A stretch of DNA of 64,000 bases from Muricauda sp. MAR_2010_75 (GCF_000745185.1 NZ_JQNJ01000001.1:124001-188000), one strand, 5' to 3'. Positions 35,532 to 44,831 are shown, counted from the first letter of the stretch. Notes: generated by a model from the letters alone, not told the origin. Numbers and translations: made by a program.

Positions 35532-35561
35532 CAAAAGTACGCTTTTTCACATAACGGGCAA
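35532..35561 (-). promoter_or_regulatory. Promoter of ndk
   Basis: Minus strand: TTG (35561-35559), 19 bases, TACTTTTG (35539-35532), a full consensus match. ATG 35514 follows after about 12 nt of leader. Confidence 0.6.
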
Positions 35562-35564
35562 GGC

Positions 35565-36584
35565 TTAATAGGTCTGTTTTAATCCCTGTAAGACCACCCC
35601 ATCATCACCCATTATCTTAAAATCGACTTTTTTATTTTTAAAATTTATGGTAATGGTTCCATAGCTTTTACTGGAAACCACCTCCCCTACCCGATACCGA
35701 TTCGGTTCTCCACTAAAACTAAAATACGAATGGGTGAGGCCACTACTGGTGAAGTCAATCAATGGATAGGGCATACCGGGAAGTACTTTTTTAGAAAACT
35801 CGGAGATATGTCGGTCTCCCGATAAGACCATCACCCCCTTTGCTTTGGAGTCCACAATCATATTTTCAAGCTTTTCCACTTCCTTGGGAAAATTGCCCCA
35901 AGTTTCAAATCCATGCTCTCCTGATAAAAACTGGATACTGGACATAATCAGATTAAAATCGGCATCAGAATTGTTCAATTCTGTTTGCAACCACTTCCAC
36001 TGCCCTTCACCAAGAACCGTAGCCTCTTCATCCCTGTTGGGTTTGTATCTTCGGTCAGGGTTTTCGTCCCTCACCAATTCGCTTCTAAAATAACGCGTGT
36101 CCAAAATCAAGATTTTAACTTTTCCCTCGGGGGTTTCATAGTCATGCGAAGTATAAACCCCTTCTTGACTCCTTCGCTCACTATCTTTGGGCGCCCCCAT
36201 AAAATCCAAAAACACCTGCAGGCTTTCCTTTTTCACAGCAAACTCAGCACCGCCATCATTGACCCCAAAATCGTGATCATCCCAAGTACCTATAATAGGA
36301 ACCTCTGCCTTCAATGCCGCATAGCCCTTAACCGTATCCTGTTGGGCATATATGGCCCTTAATCTTTCAATATTATCCGTATCCGCATAGACGATATCGC
36401 CACCCCAAATCCAAACATCCGGTTTTGCCGCCAAAATATCATCCCAAAATGGGTTCGGCTCCTGAGACATATTACAAGAACCAAAGGCCACTACAAAAGT
36501 GGCATTCGTTGGACTATTTTTCGGTTTGCATCCCAAAAAGAGCACAATCGTGCACAATAAAAAGGAAAAAAGTCTCATTCCCAT
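35565..36584 (-). CDS. PhoD-like alkaline phosphatase/phosphodiesterase lipoprotein
   Basis: 339 aa from ATG 36584; an upstream TTG would add a basic stretch before the signal and is less likely. Lipobox LFLGC gives a lipidated Cys near residue 16. The PhoD-type metallophosphatase motifs are GSCNMSQ, IWGGDIVYAD, TWDDHDFGVND, DTRYFRSE and VLSGDRHISEF. PhoD enzymes cleave phosphodiesters, such as teichoic acids or phospholipids, with Fe/Ca. Exported to the periplasm or surface. Divergent from nrnA over 69 bp. Confidence 0.85.
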   Translation of the reverse strand: MGMRLFSFLLCTIVLFLGCKPKNSPTNATFVVAFGSCNMSQEPNPFWDDILAAKPDVWIWGGDIVYADTDNIERLRAIYAQQDTVKGYAALKAEVPIIGTWDDHDFGVNDGGAEFAVKKESLQVFLDFMGAPKDSERRSQEGVYTSHDYETPEGKVKILILDTRYFRSELVRDENPDRRYKPNRDEEATVLGEGQWKWLQTELNNSDADFNLIMSSIQFLSGEHGFETWGNFPKEVEKLENMIVDSKAKGVMVLSGDRHISEFSKKVLPGMPYPLIDFTSSGLTHSYFSFSGEPNRYRVGEVVSSKSYGTITINFKNKKVDFKIMGDDGVVLQGLKQTY

Positions 36585-36640
36585 GATTTTTCGAAAAACA
36601 AAAATAGGGCACGACAAGTTACCTCTATATTATATTATTG

Positions 36641-36648
36641 TATATTTG
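36641..36648 (+). promoter_or_regulatory. -7 box giving a nearly leaderless nrnA transcript
   Basis: TATATTTG, a perfect -7 element, ends 5 bases before ATG 36654. No clear -33 TTG lies 17-23 bases upstream. Confidence 0.4.
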
Positions 36649-36653
36649 GCCGC

Positions 36654-37670
36654 ATGAATTTAGCGGATATCACGACAGTTAAGTCGATTCTTTCCCAGCC
36701 TCAAAAAATCGTAATTGTACCCCATAAAAACCCCGATGGTGATGCCATGGGCGCTTGCTTGGGCCTTTGTGGTTTTTTAAAGGGAATTGGGCAAACGGCC
36801 CATGTGGTCTCCCCTAATGATTATCCAAAATTTTTAAAGTGGATGCCCGGAAACCAAGAGGTCATCAATTTTGAATGGGAGAACCAAGAGGCAAAAAAAC
36901 TTCTGGACGAAGCATCGGTAATTTTTACATTGGATTTCAATGATTTGTCCCGAACTGGCCAAATGGAATCTGTTTTGAAAGAAAAACAAGCAGATTTTAT
37001 TATGATCGACCATCATCAACAACCGCATGATTATGCCAAGGTGACCTATTCTGATGTATCCATGAGTTCCACCTGTGAAATGGTCTATAATTTCATTGGG
37101 TATTTAGGGCATAACGATACCATTACGGCCGACATTGCCACCAACCTGTACGCGGGCATTATGACGGATACAGGTTCATTTAAGTATCGCTCCACTTCAA
37201 GTCAGACCCATCGGGTGGTGGCCGACCTAATTGACAAAGGAGCGGATAACATGGAAATCCACCGTCAGGTTTTTGATACCAATTCGCCTTCACGCCTGCA
37301 CTTGTTGGGCGTTGCACTCAGCAATATGGTGATTCTACCAGAATACAGAACGGCTTATATCACCTTGACCCAAGAGGAATTGGACCAGCACGATTTTAAA
37401 AAAGGGGACACGGAGGGGTTCGTAAACTATGGTTTAACACTGGAAGGCATTATTTTTGCCTTGATTTTTATTGAAAACAAGGAAGAGGGCATCATCAAGA
37501 TTTCATTGCGTTCCGTTGGAGATTTCTCCGTAAACAAGTTTGCACGTGAACATTTTGATGGCGGTGGACATGACAACGCTGCCGGTGGAAAAAGTGACCT
37601 ATCCATGACGGAAACGGTGGAACGTTTCAATACCATCTTGAAAAACTATAAAAGTGAATTGAATCCATGA
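36654..37670 (+). CDS. nrnA: DHH/DHHA1 phosphoesterase, NrnA-like nanoRNase/pAp phosphatase
   Basis: 338 aa. Metal-binding motifs: PHKNPDGDA (23-31), LDFND near 94, IDHHQQP (118-124) and the C-terminal GGGHDNAAGG of DHHA1. NrnA degrades 2-5 nt RNAs and dephosphorylates pAp; it may also hydrolyse linear dinucleotides from cyclic dinucleotide breakdown. Start ATG is fixed by the -7 box 5 bases upstream. The stop overlaps gldI by 4 nt (ATGA), so it is in operon with gldI and a PPIase. Confidence 0.9.
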   Translation: MNLADITTVKSILSQPQKIVIVPHKNPDGDAMGACLGLCGFLKGIGQTAHVVSPNDYPKFLKWMPGNQEVINFEWENQEAKKLLDEASVIFTLDFNDLSRTGQMESVLKEKQADFIMIDHHQQPHDYAKVTYSDVSMSSTCEMVYNFIGYLGHNDTITADIATNLYAGIMTDTGSFKYRSTSSQTHRVVADLIDKGADNMEIHRQVFDTNSPSRLHLLGVALSNMVILPEYRTAYITLTQEELDQHDFKKGDTEGFVNYGLTLEGIIFALIFIENKEEGIIKISLRSVGDFSVNKFAREHFDGGGHDNAAGGKSDLSMTETVERFNTILKNYKSELNP

Positions 37671-38215
37671 GACCAGTCCTGATTCTTTTATTGGCATTGT
37701 TTTACTTGAGCTGTGGAGGCCCAGAACCCCGCAGACCCGTGGAGGTAAAATCCGGAAGCTTTTTTAAGGAATCCGTGGAAAGGAACAAAGCGTTGTTGGC
37801 CAAAGAGGAGAAATTAATTCAGGAATTGATTGCCAAGGATACAATTCACGCGTATTTGACGAGTCCCAATGGGTTTTGGTACTATTTTGAAACCAAAAAC
37901 GATACGGCCACCTATTTGCCGCAAACAAATGACCAAATTTTGTTCTCGTACAATGTTATGTCATTGAACAATGATACCATTTACAGTGCGGAGGAAATTG
38001 GACCAACATCGCATGTGGTGGACAAACAGCAACTATTTCCAGGGCTGCAAAATGCGGTGAAATTGCTTAAAATAAGCGAAAAGGCCACTTTTGTGTTCCC
38101 TTCATTGCAAGCATACGGTTATCAAGGGGACAATAATGCCATAGCGCCGCGGACTCCCATAAAATCATCAGTGGAACTCCACACAATCATTATTAATAAA
38201 GACAGTATAAATTAA
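37667..38215 (+). CDS. gldI: Gliding-motility-associated peptidyl-prolyl isomerase GldI
   Basis: 182 aa. Lipobox YLSC gives lipidated Cys16. The mature protein has the FKBP fold: DQILFSYNVMSLNNDTIYS, QLFPGLQNAVKLLKISEKATFVFPS, YGYQGDNNAIAPRTPIKSSVEL. GldI is required for gliding in Flavobacterium and is thought to fold other exported gliding/T9SS proteins. It overlaps nrnA by ATGA and is 13 nt before the PPIase fusion. Other gliding genes are not in this window. Confidence 0.85.
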   Translation: MRPVLILLLALFYLSCGGPEPRRPVEVKSGSFFKESVERNKALLAKEEKLIQELIAKDTIHAYLTSPNGFWYYFETKNDTATYLPQTNDQILFSYNVMSLNNDTIYSAEEIGPTSHVVDKQQLFPGLQNAVKLLKISEKATFVFPSLQAYGYQGDNNAIAPRTPIKSSVELHTIIINKDSIN

Positions 38216-38228
38216 AACGCATAGACAA

Positions 38229-39335
38229 ATGAAACAATCCCTATTACTGATCACATTGTTTTCCATGGTTCTTTTTGGATGTAAATCCAGCAAGTATGCC
38301 GAATTGGGCGATGGTATCTTTGCCGATATCCAAACCACCAAAGGAGACATTATTGTGAAATTGGAATATGAAAAAACCCCTGTGACCGTCGCCAATTTTG
38401 TATCGCTGGCCGAAGGCAACAGCCCGTTTGTGAGCGATGAATACAAAGAAAAGAAGTTCTACGATGGGGTAGCCTTTCACCGGGTCATCAAAGACTTTAT
38501 GATCCAAGGGGGAGACCCATCAGGCACAGGAAGCGGAAATATTGGGTACACCTTCAAAGACGAATTCAACGATTCTTTGTTGCACTCCAAAAAAGGAATC
38601 CTTTCCATGGCCAACCGGGGCCCAAAGACCAACACCAGTCAATTCTTTATCACCCACAAGGCAACACCTTGGCTTAACGGCAAGCATACTGTCTTTGGTG
38701 AAGTGGTTCAAGGAATGGATGTGGTCGATTCAATCGCCAATGTGGAAACAGTACCGGGTGACAAACCCAAAGTTCCTGTGGTCATGAACAAAGTAGAAAT
38801 TGTTCGTAATGGCAAAGAGGCTAAAAACTTTGATGCCGTTCAGGTGATGAGTGATTATTTTGAAGAGGCCAAGTTAGCGGAAGCAGCGTTCAAAAAAATG
38901 AAAGAGGACTTGCTTGCCGAATTTGCCCAGCAAAAGGAAGAAGCCGAAGAAACATCAACAGGTTTGAGAATTTTTTCATTAGTTAAAGGCGAAGGCGAAC
39001 AACCTATAGAAGGACAACAAGTATTGGTCAATTATGCCGTTTATTTACCCAGTGGCGAATTGCTTGAAAGTAACATTCAAGAGGTTGCGGAAAAGTTCAA
39101 CCAATTGAATCCAGGACTAAGAGACCGAGGAGGCTATACTCCAGTTCCCATGTTATATGGTCCCCAGGCCAACTTAATTCCTGGTTTTAAGGAAGGTCTT
39201 CAAAGCATGAAAGTGGGTGACAAAGTAAGGTTGTTCATCCCACCACATTTGGGCTACGGTGCACAAGGCAGTGGGCCAATTCCTCCTAATGCTAATCTTA
39301 CTTTTGATTTGGAAATTACAGGAATCCAAGAATAA
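38229..39335 (+). CDS. Lipoprotein with cyclophilin and FKBP domains fused
   Basis: 368 aa. Lipobox VLFGC, Cys18. Residues about 30-200 are cyclophilin (FYDGVAFHRVIKDFMIQGGDP, NTSQFFITHKATPWLNGKHTVFG). After a coiled, acidic linker (about 205-250) follows an FKBP domain (GEQPIEGQQVLVNYAVYL, LIPGFKEGLQSMKVGDKVRLFIPP, LGYGAQGSGPIPPNANLTF). Two unrelated proline isomerases in one periplasmic protein, plus GldI beside it, form an exported folding module. A terminator follows. Confidence 0.92.
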   Translation: MKQSLLLITLFSMVLFGCKSSKYAELGDGIFADIQTTKGDIIVKLEYEKTPVTVANFVSLAEGNSPFVSDEYKEKKFYDGVAFHRVIKDFMIQGGDPSGTGSGNIGYTFKDEFNDSLLHSKKGILSMANRGPKTNTSQFFITHKATPWLNGKHTVFGEVVQGMDVVDSIANVETVPGDKPKVPVVMNKVEIVRNGKEAKNFDAVQVMSDYFEEAKLAEAAFKKMKEDLLAEFAQQKEEAEETSTGLRIFSLVKGEGEQPIEGQQVLVNYAVYLPSGELLESNIQEVAEKFNQLNPGLRDRGGYTPVPMLYGPQANLIPGFKEGLQSMKVGDKVRLFIPPHLGYGAQGSGPIPPNANLTFDLEITGIQE

Positions 39336-39353
39336 TCCTAATTGAGTAAACAT

Positions 39354-39387
39354 AGAAAAAGCCGTACTTTTCCGTGCGGCTTTTTTT
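39354..39387 (+). terminator. Terminator after the PPIase gene
   Basis: AAAAAGCCGTAC, a 6-nt TTTTCC loop and GTGCGGCTTTTTTT form a strong hairpin with one G-T type mismatch and T7 tail. It ends the nrnA-gldI-PPIase operon. Confidence 0.8.
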
Positions 39388-39406
39388 ATGGCTGAACCGC
39401 TGAACA

Positions 39407-40471
39407 ATGGGACAGAAAACCAAAACTAGCATTGCGCTTGCCCTACCCTTACAAATCCTATTGGTGAAATGGGTGGGGAGCTATCCCAATGTTGTGGAGA
39501 ACTACTATAGCAATGGCCTTTACCCTATTATTTCAAAGACATTGCGATTTCTGTTGGGTTGGATTCCATTTTCAGTTGGGGATTTGCTCTATACCGTCTT
39601 GGTCATTCTTACAATTCGACATTTGTACAAGCATTGGAAATCCATCAAAGTAAGACCCTTGTTTTTTTTAAAGGATATTGTTGTGGTTCTTTCAATCGCC
39701 TATTTTGCCTTTCATCTGTTATGGGGCATGAACTATTACCGCCAGCCCATAACTTGGAAATTGGGTATTGAAAAAGAGTATACGTTGGAGGAACTGATTG
39801 ACTTTTCTGAATACCTTACCGAAAGAACCAATACCTATCAAATGCAAATTACCGGCGATAGTTTAGTGGCTGTGGAAGCACCCTATATTCGAAGGGAAAT
39901 TTTTCAAAAAACAGAAGAGGGTTATCTGAAACTACAAAAGGATTATCCTGATTTTCAATACCAAAACCATAGTCTAAAATCATCCATTTACAGTATTCCC
40001 CTAACCTATATGGGCTATGGAGGATATTTGAATCCGTTTACCAACGAAGCCCAAGTGAACGGTATTATGCCTTTTTTTAGATTGCCTGCCGTGAGTGGGC
40101 ATGAGGTGGGTCACCAATTGGGCTATTCTGCTGAAGATGCCACCAATTTTATAGGATTTTTAGTGACTTCCAACAGTGACGACATCTTTTTTAAATATTC
40201 AGCCTACAATCATGCCTTGGGATATTGCCTTTCTGACTTAGCAAGAAAAGATGAAGCCAAATCAAAGGAAATCATTGCCCAATTGCATCCCGGGGTCAAA
40301 AAAAACTACCAAGAATTGCGAAGTTTCTGGGAAAGTTATCAAAATCCCATGGAGCCATTGTTCAAAGCCATCTTCAACACCTTTTTAAAAGTGAACAATC
40401 AAAAAGAGGGGATTCAAAGCTATCACTCCGTGGTTGGACTTATGATCAACCACCATAAAAAAGGAGGGTAA
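39407..40471 (+). CDS. DUF3810 membrane protein with zinc-protease HEVGH motif
   Basis: 354 aa. Two or three membrane spans fill about 10-108, followed by a soluble domain. HEVGH (232-236) with SAEDATNFIGF downstream is a classical HExxH zinc site plus a likely Glu/Asp third ligand. Matches DUF3810, uncharacterised to my knowledge. The soluble domain should be periplasmic. Monocistronic. Protease activity is inferred from the motif alone. Confidence 0.8.
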   Translation: MGQKTKTSIALALPLQILLVKWVGSYPNVVENYYSNGLYPIISKTLRFLLGWIPFSVGDLLYTVLVILTIRHLYKHWKSIKVRPLFFLKDIVVVLSIAYFAFHLLWGMNYYRQPITWKLGIEKEYTLEELIDFSEYLTERTNTYQMQITGDSLVAVEAPYIRREIFQKTEEGYLKLQKDYPDFQYQNHSLKSSIYSIPLTYMGYGGYLNPFTNEAQVNGIMPFFRLPAVSGHEVGHQLGYSAEDATNFIGFLVTSNSDDIFFKYSAYNHALGYCLSDLARKDEAKSKEIIAQLHPGVKKNYQELRSFWESYQNPMEPLFKAIFNTFLKVNNQKEGIQSYHSVVGLMINHHKKGG

Positions 40472-40478
40472 ATCCAAC

Positions 40479-40509
40479 TTGTGCAAAACTCACACTTCCG
40501 TTACCTTTA
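40479..40509 (+). promoter_or_regulatory. Promoter of the amidohydrolase pair
   Basis: TTG 40479-40481, 20 bases, TACCTTTA 40502-40509. The -33 neighbourhood CTTGTGCAAAA also occurs before the DUF349 gene at 61261. Confidence 0.5.
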
Positions 40510-40534
40510 GTCCGACTAATTCAATACTGGATAT

Positions 40535-43474
40535 ATGAAACTTAAACTAACGGCTCTGATCCTATTTTTAGGAAGTGCTTCCCTGTTCGCGCAGGAGTAT
40601 TTTCCAAAAAACGATGGGGTAAAAGCCAAAAACAACAATTACCGGGCATTCACCAATGCCAAAATTTACGTAACTCCTACTGAGGTCATACAAAATGGAG
40701 CGCTACTCATTCAAAATGGAAAAGTGGTTCAGGCTGGAAAATCGGTTACCATTCCTAAAAATGCTGTTGTTGAAGACTTGGAAGGAAAGTTCATATACCC
40801 TTCTTTTATTGACGTGTTTTCTGATTTTGGGGTAAAAAAGCCTGAAAAAGCAGACGCTCAAGGTAGATCTTCGCAATATGAACCCACTCGGGAAGGGTAT
40901 TATTGGAATGACCACATCATGCCCGAAAACAATGCGCTGGCCAATTTTTCCTATGATGCCAAGAAGGCCGAAGAACTTAGAAAGGCTGGTTTCGGTGTGA
41001 TGAATGCACATATCCAGGATGGGATAGCTCGCGGAACCGGAGTATTGGTTGCCTTGAACGATGAGGGCAGCGAGGCCCAACGTATCCTAGAGGATAAATC
41101 TGCCCAGTACTTTTCTTTTGATAAGAGCATCGCAAAAACCCAATCCTATCCAACTTCCATTATGGGAGCCATCGCCTTAATGCGTCAATTGTATTATGAT
41201 ATGGATTGGTACAGCAAGGGCAATGTGGACACCAAAGACCTTTCTCTGGAAGCTTTAATTGCCAACAAAGGGCTTACTCAAATTTTTGCCGCTGGCGAAA
41301 ATGGAAATGTCCTACGTGCCGATAAAATTGGCGACCAATTTGGAATACAATATGCTATTTTGGCCGGAGGTGACGAATACGAACGCATTCAGGATATTAA
41401 AGCAACCAATGCCAAATTGATTGTGCCCGTAAATTTCCCCGATGCTTACGATGTGTCCAATCCGTATGAAGCCCAATATGTCTCCCTAAAAGACATGAGA
41501 CATTGGAATTTGGCTCCATCCAATCCAAAGGTCTTGGAAGACAATGGTGTTGAGTTTTCATTCACCCTGCATGATTTAAAGTCACCTTCCGACCTTACAT
41601 CAAAATTACAAAAGGCTATTTCGTATGGACTTTCCAAAAGCAAAGCATTGGAAGCGCTTACCACCACTCCTGCGTCAATCTTAGGTAAATCTTCCGAAAT
41701 TGGTTCCTTAAAGCCCGGTAGTCAAGCTAACTTCTTGATTGCATCTGGGGATATTTTTGATAAAGAAACCACACTTTACGAAAACTGGGTGCAAGGTTCC
41801 AAAAATGTAATTCAGTCCAAAGACCAGAAAGACATCCGTGGCGACTACAATCTCTCGGTTAACGGTCAAACCTTTGTGGTTTCCATTACCGGTGAGGTCA
41901 ACAAACCAAAGCTTGAAGTCAAAAAAGGAAACGAAAAACTGGAATCCAAAATTGATTATAGTGCAGATTGGTTGAATTTGGCCTTTTCAGAAAATGAGAC
42001 CACTTCTTATCGTCTAATTGCCCAAGTGCTTCCCACTTCTGAAAATATTGTGGCCAAGGTGGTACTTTCTAATGGAACCGAAGCTACTGCAAATCTGACC
42101 AAAACAGCCCCGTTTGAAGAAAAATCAAAACAGAGCACTTCCGGGAAACCAAAGTTGATGGCACTCTCTTATCCGAATGTGGGTTATGGCTATAAAACCA
42201 AACCCAAGCAGGAAAACATCCTCTTTAAAAATGCCACTGTTTGGACAGGTACTAGCATTTTGGAAAACACGGATGTACTTGTGAAAAATGGAAAAATTTC
42301 AAAAGTGGGGAAAGGACTCAATGCCAGTGGAGCTACTACAGTAGATGCTACTGGAAAGCATCTTACCGCTGGTATCATTGATGAACATTCTCACATTGCC
42401 GCGGTCACCATCAACGAAGCAGGTCATAACTCCTCCGCAGAAGTTCGGATGAAGGACGCCATTGACCCAGAGGATATGAACATCTACCGAAACTTGGCAG
42501 GTGGCGTTACCACCATTCAACTTTTGCATGGTTCGGCCAACCCCATTGGTGGTCGTTCTGCCATCTTACGATTGAAATGGGGTGAAAATTCTGATGGGTT
42601 GATTTTCCCCAGTTCACCCAAGTTCATAAAATTCGCTCTGGGTGAGAATGTAAAGCAGTCCAATTGGGGCAGTGTTTCCCGTTTTCCACAAACCCGAATG
42701 GGTGTAGAACAGGTCTACACAAATTATTTCCAGCGTGCCAAGGAATACGATGCCAAAAAGAAAAGTGGACAACCCTATCGCTATGATGAGGAAATGGAAG
42801 TTTTGGCAGAAATTTTGAATGGTGAACGCTTTATCAGCTGTCACTCCTACGTGCAAAGTGAAATCAACATGATGATGAAGGTGGCGGAGAAATTCAATTT
42901 TACTGTAAATACCTTTACCCACATTTTGGAAGGTTACAAAGTGGCCGATAAAATGGCAGAGCACGGTGTGGGCGGTTCCACCTTCAGCGATTGGTGGGCT
43001 TATAAGTTTGAAGTCAACGATGCCATTCCCTACAACGCAGCCATTATGAGCAGTCAAGGGGTTACCGTGGCCATCAACAGTGACGATGCCGAAATGTCCC
43101 GTAGATTGAACCAAGAGGCTGGAAAAACCGTGAAATACGGAGGCATGTCCGAATTGGAAGCCTGGAAAATGGTAACCCTGAATCCGGCTAAACTGTTGCA
43201 TATCGATGACCGGGTAGGAACCGTAGAAGAAGGCAAGGATGCCGATTTGGTGTTGTGGAGCGACCATCCGCTCTCGGTATATGCCAAAGCCGAGAAGACC
43301 CTAATTGAAGGCGCCGTTTATTTTGATTTGGAAAAGGATAAAATGCTACGTGAATCTGTTCAGAATGAGCGAAATAAACTCATCAACATGATGTTGAGTG
43401 AAAAGGAAAACGGGGCAAAGACCCAAACCCCGGTCCAGAACAAAAAAGAACGATTTGAATGTGAAACCCTTTAA
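40535..43474 (+). CDS. Exported double-domain amidohydrolase family protein
   Basis: 979 aa with a signal peptide ending near FAQ (residue 20). Two amidohydrolase-like halves are joined. The first (about 28-445) has the composite fold entry FIYPSFIDVFSDFG (87-99) but no HxH metal ligands. The second (about 560-960) has GIIDEHSHIAA with H618 and H620, then CHSYVQSEI, FTHILEG and AINSDDAE, so it is the catalytic half. It resembles imidazolonepropionase/prolidase-type amidohydrolases of Bacteroidetes; substrate unknown. Followed by a 430-aa paralogous partner, 10 nt after its stop. Confidence 0.85.
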   Translation: MKLKLTALILFLGSASLFAQEYFPKNDGVKAKNNNYRAFTNAKIYVTPTEVIQNGALLIQNGKVVQAGKSVTIPKNAVVEDLEGKFIYPSFIDVFSDFGVKKPEKADAQGRSSQYEPTREGYYWNDHIMPENNALANFSYDAKKAEELRKAGFGVMNAHIQDGIARGTGVLVALNDEGSEAQRILEDKSAQYFSFDKSIAKTQSYPTSIMGAIALMRQLYYDMDWYSKGNVDTKDLSLEALIANKGLTQIFAAGENGNVLRADKIGDQFGIQYAILAGGDEYERIQDIKATNAKLIVPVNFPDAYDVSNPYEAQYVSLKDMRHWNLAPSNPKVLEDNGVEFSFTLHDLKSPSDLTSKLQKAISYGLSKSKALEALTTTPASILGKSSEIGSLKPGSQANFLIASGDIFDKETTLYENWVQGSKNVIQSKDQKDIRGDYNLSVNGQTFVVSITGEVNKPKLEVKKGNEKLESKIDYSADWLNLAFSENETTSYRLIAQVLPTSENIVAKVVLSNGTEATANLTKTAPFEEKSKQSTSGKPKLMALSYPNVGYGYKTKPKQENILFKNATVWTGTSILENTDVLVKNGKISKVGKGLNASGATTVDATGKHLTAGIIDEHSHIAAVTINEAGHNSSAEVRMKDAIDPEDMNIYRNLAGGVTTIQLLHGSANPIGGRSAILRLKWGENSDGLIFPSSPKFIKFALGENVKQSNWGSVSRFPQTRMGVEQVYTNYFQRAKEYDAKKKSGQPYRYDEEMEVLAEILNGERFISCHSYVQSEINMMMKVAEKFNFTVNTFTHILEGYKVADKMAEHGVGGSTFSDWWAYKFEVNDAIPYNAAIMSSQGVTVAINSDDAEMSRRLNQEAGKTVKYGGMSELEAWKMVTLNPAKLLHIDDRVGTVEEGKDADLVLWSDHPLSVYAKAEKTLIEGAVYFDLEKDKMLRESVQNERNKLINMMLSEKENGAKTQTPVQNKKERFECETL

Positions 43475-43484
43475 AAAACAAGTC

Positions 43485-44777
43485 ATGAAAAAAATATTTT
43501 TAATCATACTACTCGTATTTGGGGTTTCAGTTCAAGCGCAACAGACCCCTGCTCCACCCCAAACAGAACAAGTTGCCATTTTTGGGGCAACGGCCCACAT
43601 TGGGAATGGAGAAGTCATAGAAAATTGCACCATCATTTTTGTGGATGGAAAAATAACTGCGATTGGAGCAGACCTTATGTCACCCACCATAGGCACTATG
43701 ATCAATGCAGAAGGAAAACACGTATATCCAGGTTTTATAGCTCCTTCAAAATCATTGGGATTGGTAGAAGTTGATGCCGTTAGGGCCAGTGATGACCAAG
43801 ATGAAATTGGTGATATGATTCCAAATGTACGCAGTCTTATTGCATACAATGCAGAATCGAAGGTTGTGGAAAGCATGCGTCCCAATGGCGTGCTATTGGG
43901 ACAGGCCACGCCGCAGGGCGGAAGAATCTCAGGAACCTCATCCATTGTCCAGTTTGATGCTTGGAATTGGGAGGATGCAGCCGTTAAAACCGATGACGGC
44001 ATCCATATGAATTGGCCTGCACTTTTTAGAAAGGGGAACACTTGGCAGGGCGAACCTAATGCCTTTATCCCCAATAAAAAATATAAGGAGCAGGTAGATG
44101 AAGTTAAAACCTTTGTGGAAAATGCCAAAGCATATGGTAAGACAGCTTCCAAAGAGCTGAATTTGCCCTTTGCGGCCATGCAAGGTTTGTTTGATGGTTC
44201 CCAACGGTTGTATATTCATACCAATGGTGAAAAGGAAATGATTGATGCGGTAACCCTGGCTGAGAAAGCAGGAATTCAACATATTGTCATTGTGGGCGGG
44301 TACCGTGCCCATAAAATCACAGATTTCCTAAAAGGGCACAACATTGCTGTCTTGGTAAGTGAAACCCATGCTTTGCCCAAATTTGATGACGATGACTATG
44401 ATTTTCCGTATAAATTGCCAAAGCTACTGGTAGATGCTGGTTTATTGGTCGGATTGCAAAACGAGTCCATGGCCAATTTTCAAACGCGAAACTTGGCTTT
44501 TTACGCCGGTCAGGTGGTTGGTCAAGGAATGGATAAAGAAACAGCTTTGCAACTAATCACGGGAAACACCGCCAAAATTTTGGGTATCGACTCCAACTAC
44601 GGCACACTGGAAATTGGTAAAAGTGCCACCTTGTTCATTTCAGAGGGGGATGCCTTGGATATGCGTACCAACCGGCTCTCCAAAGCCTTTATTGATGGAC
44701 GGGACATTTCCTTGGAAACCCATCAAACCGAATTGTGGAAACGGTATATGGGCAAATACGAAAGAGAGGGCAAATAA
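43485..44777 (+). CDS. Exported amidohydrolase-like protein lacking the HxH metal motif
   Basis: 430 aa from ATG 43485, giving signal peptide KKIFLIILLVFGVSVQAQ; upstream in-frame starts lie inside the previous gene. The fold entry is HVYPGFIAPSKSLGLVEV: the His-x-His expected after FI(D) is missing, as in the first half of the preceding protein. Later, GLQNESMANFQTRNLAFYAGQ and KILGIDSNYGTLEIGKSATLF fit the amidohydrolase C-terminal part. So it may be a non-catalytic partner or a divergent enzyme. A strong terminator follows. Confidence 0.82.
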   Translation: MKKIFLIILLVFGVSVQAQQTPAPPQTEQVAIFGATAHIGNGEVIENCTIIFVDGKITAIGADLMSPTIGTMINAEGKHVYPGFIAPSKSLGLVEVDAVRASDDQDEIGDMIPNVRSLIAYNAESKVVESMRPNGVLLGQATPQGGRISGTSSIVQFDAWNWEDAAVKTDDGIHMNWPALFRKGNTWQGEPNAFIPNKKYKEQVDEVKTFVENAKAYGKTASKELNLPFAAMQGLFDGSQRLYIHTNGEKEMIDAVTLAEKAGIQHIVIVGGYRAHKITDFLKGHNIAVLVSETHALPKFDDDDYDFPYKLPKLLVDAGLLVGLQNESMANFQTRNLAFYAGQVVGQGMDKETALQLITGNTAKILGIDSNYGTLEIGKSATLFISEGDALDMRTNRLSKAFIDGRDISLETHQTELWKRYMGKYEREGK

Positions 44778-44783
44778 AAAAGT

Positions 44784-44809
44784 GAGCGGCGTTCTTTGGA
44801 ACGCCGCTC
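44784..44809 (+). terminator. Hairpin terminator, convergent region
   Basis: Perfect 11-bp stem GAGCGGCGTTC/GAACGCCGCTC with TTTG loop. On the plus strand TTAATAAAATTT follows; on the minus strand A/T-rich TTTTTTAT follows, so it probably serves both converging genes. Confidence 0.8.
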
Positions 44810-44831
44810 TTAATAAAATTTCCTTTTTCAA

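Noticed and set aside
37530..37560. parS-like GCACGTGAAC inside nrnA
   Set aside because: Does not match the full 16-bp parS palindrome; single half with wrong spacing.
42614..43267. Minus-strand frame of 217 codons opposite the amidohydrolase
   Set aside because: Opposite the conserved catalytic half, no recognisable domain.
43398..43484. Upstream start for the 430-aa amidohydrolase-like protein
   Set aside because: Lies in the preceding gene and would precede an otherwise normal signal peptide.
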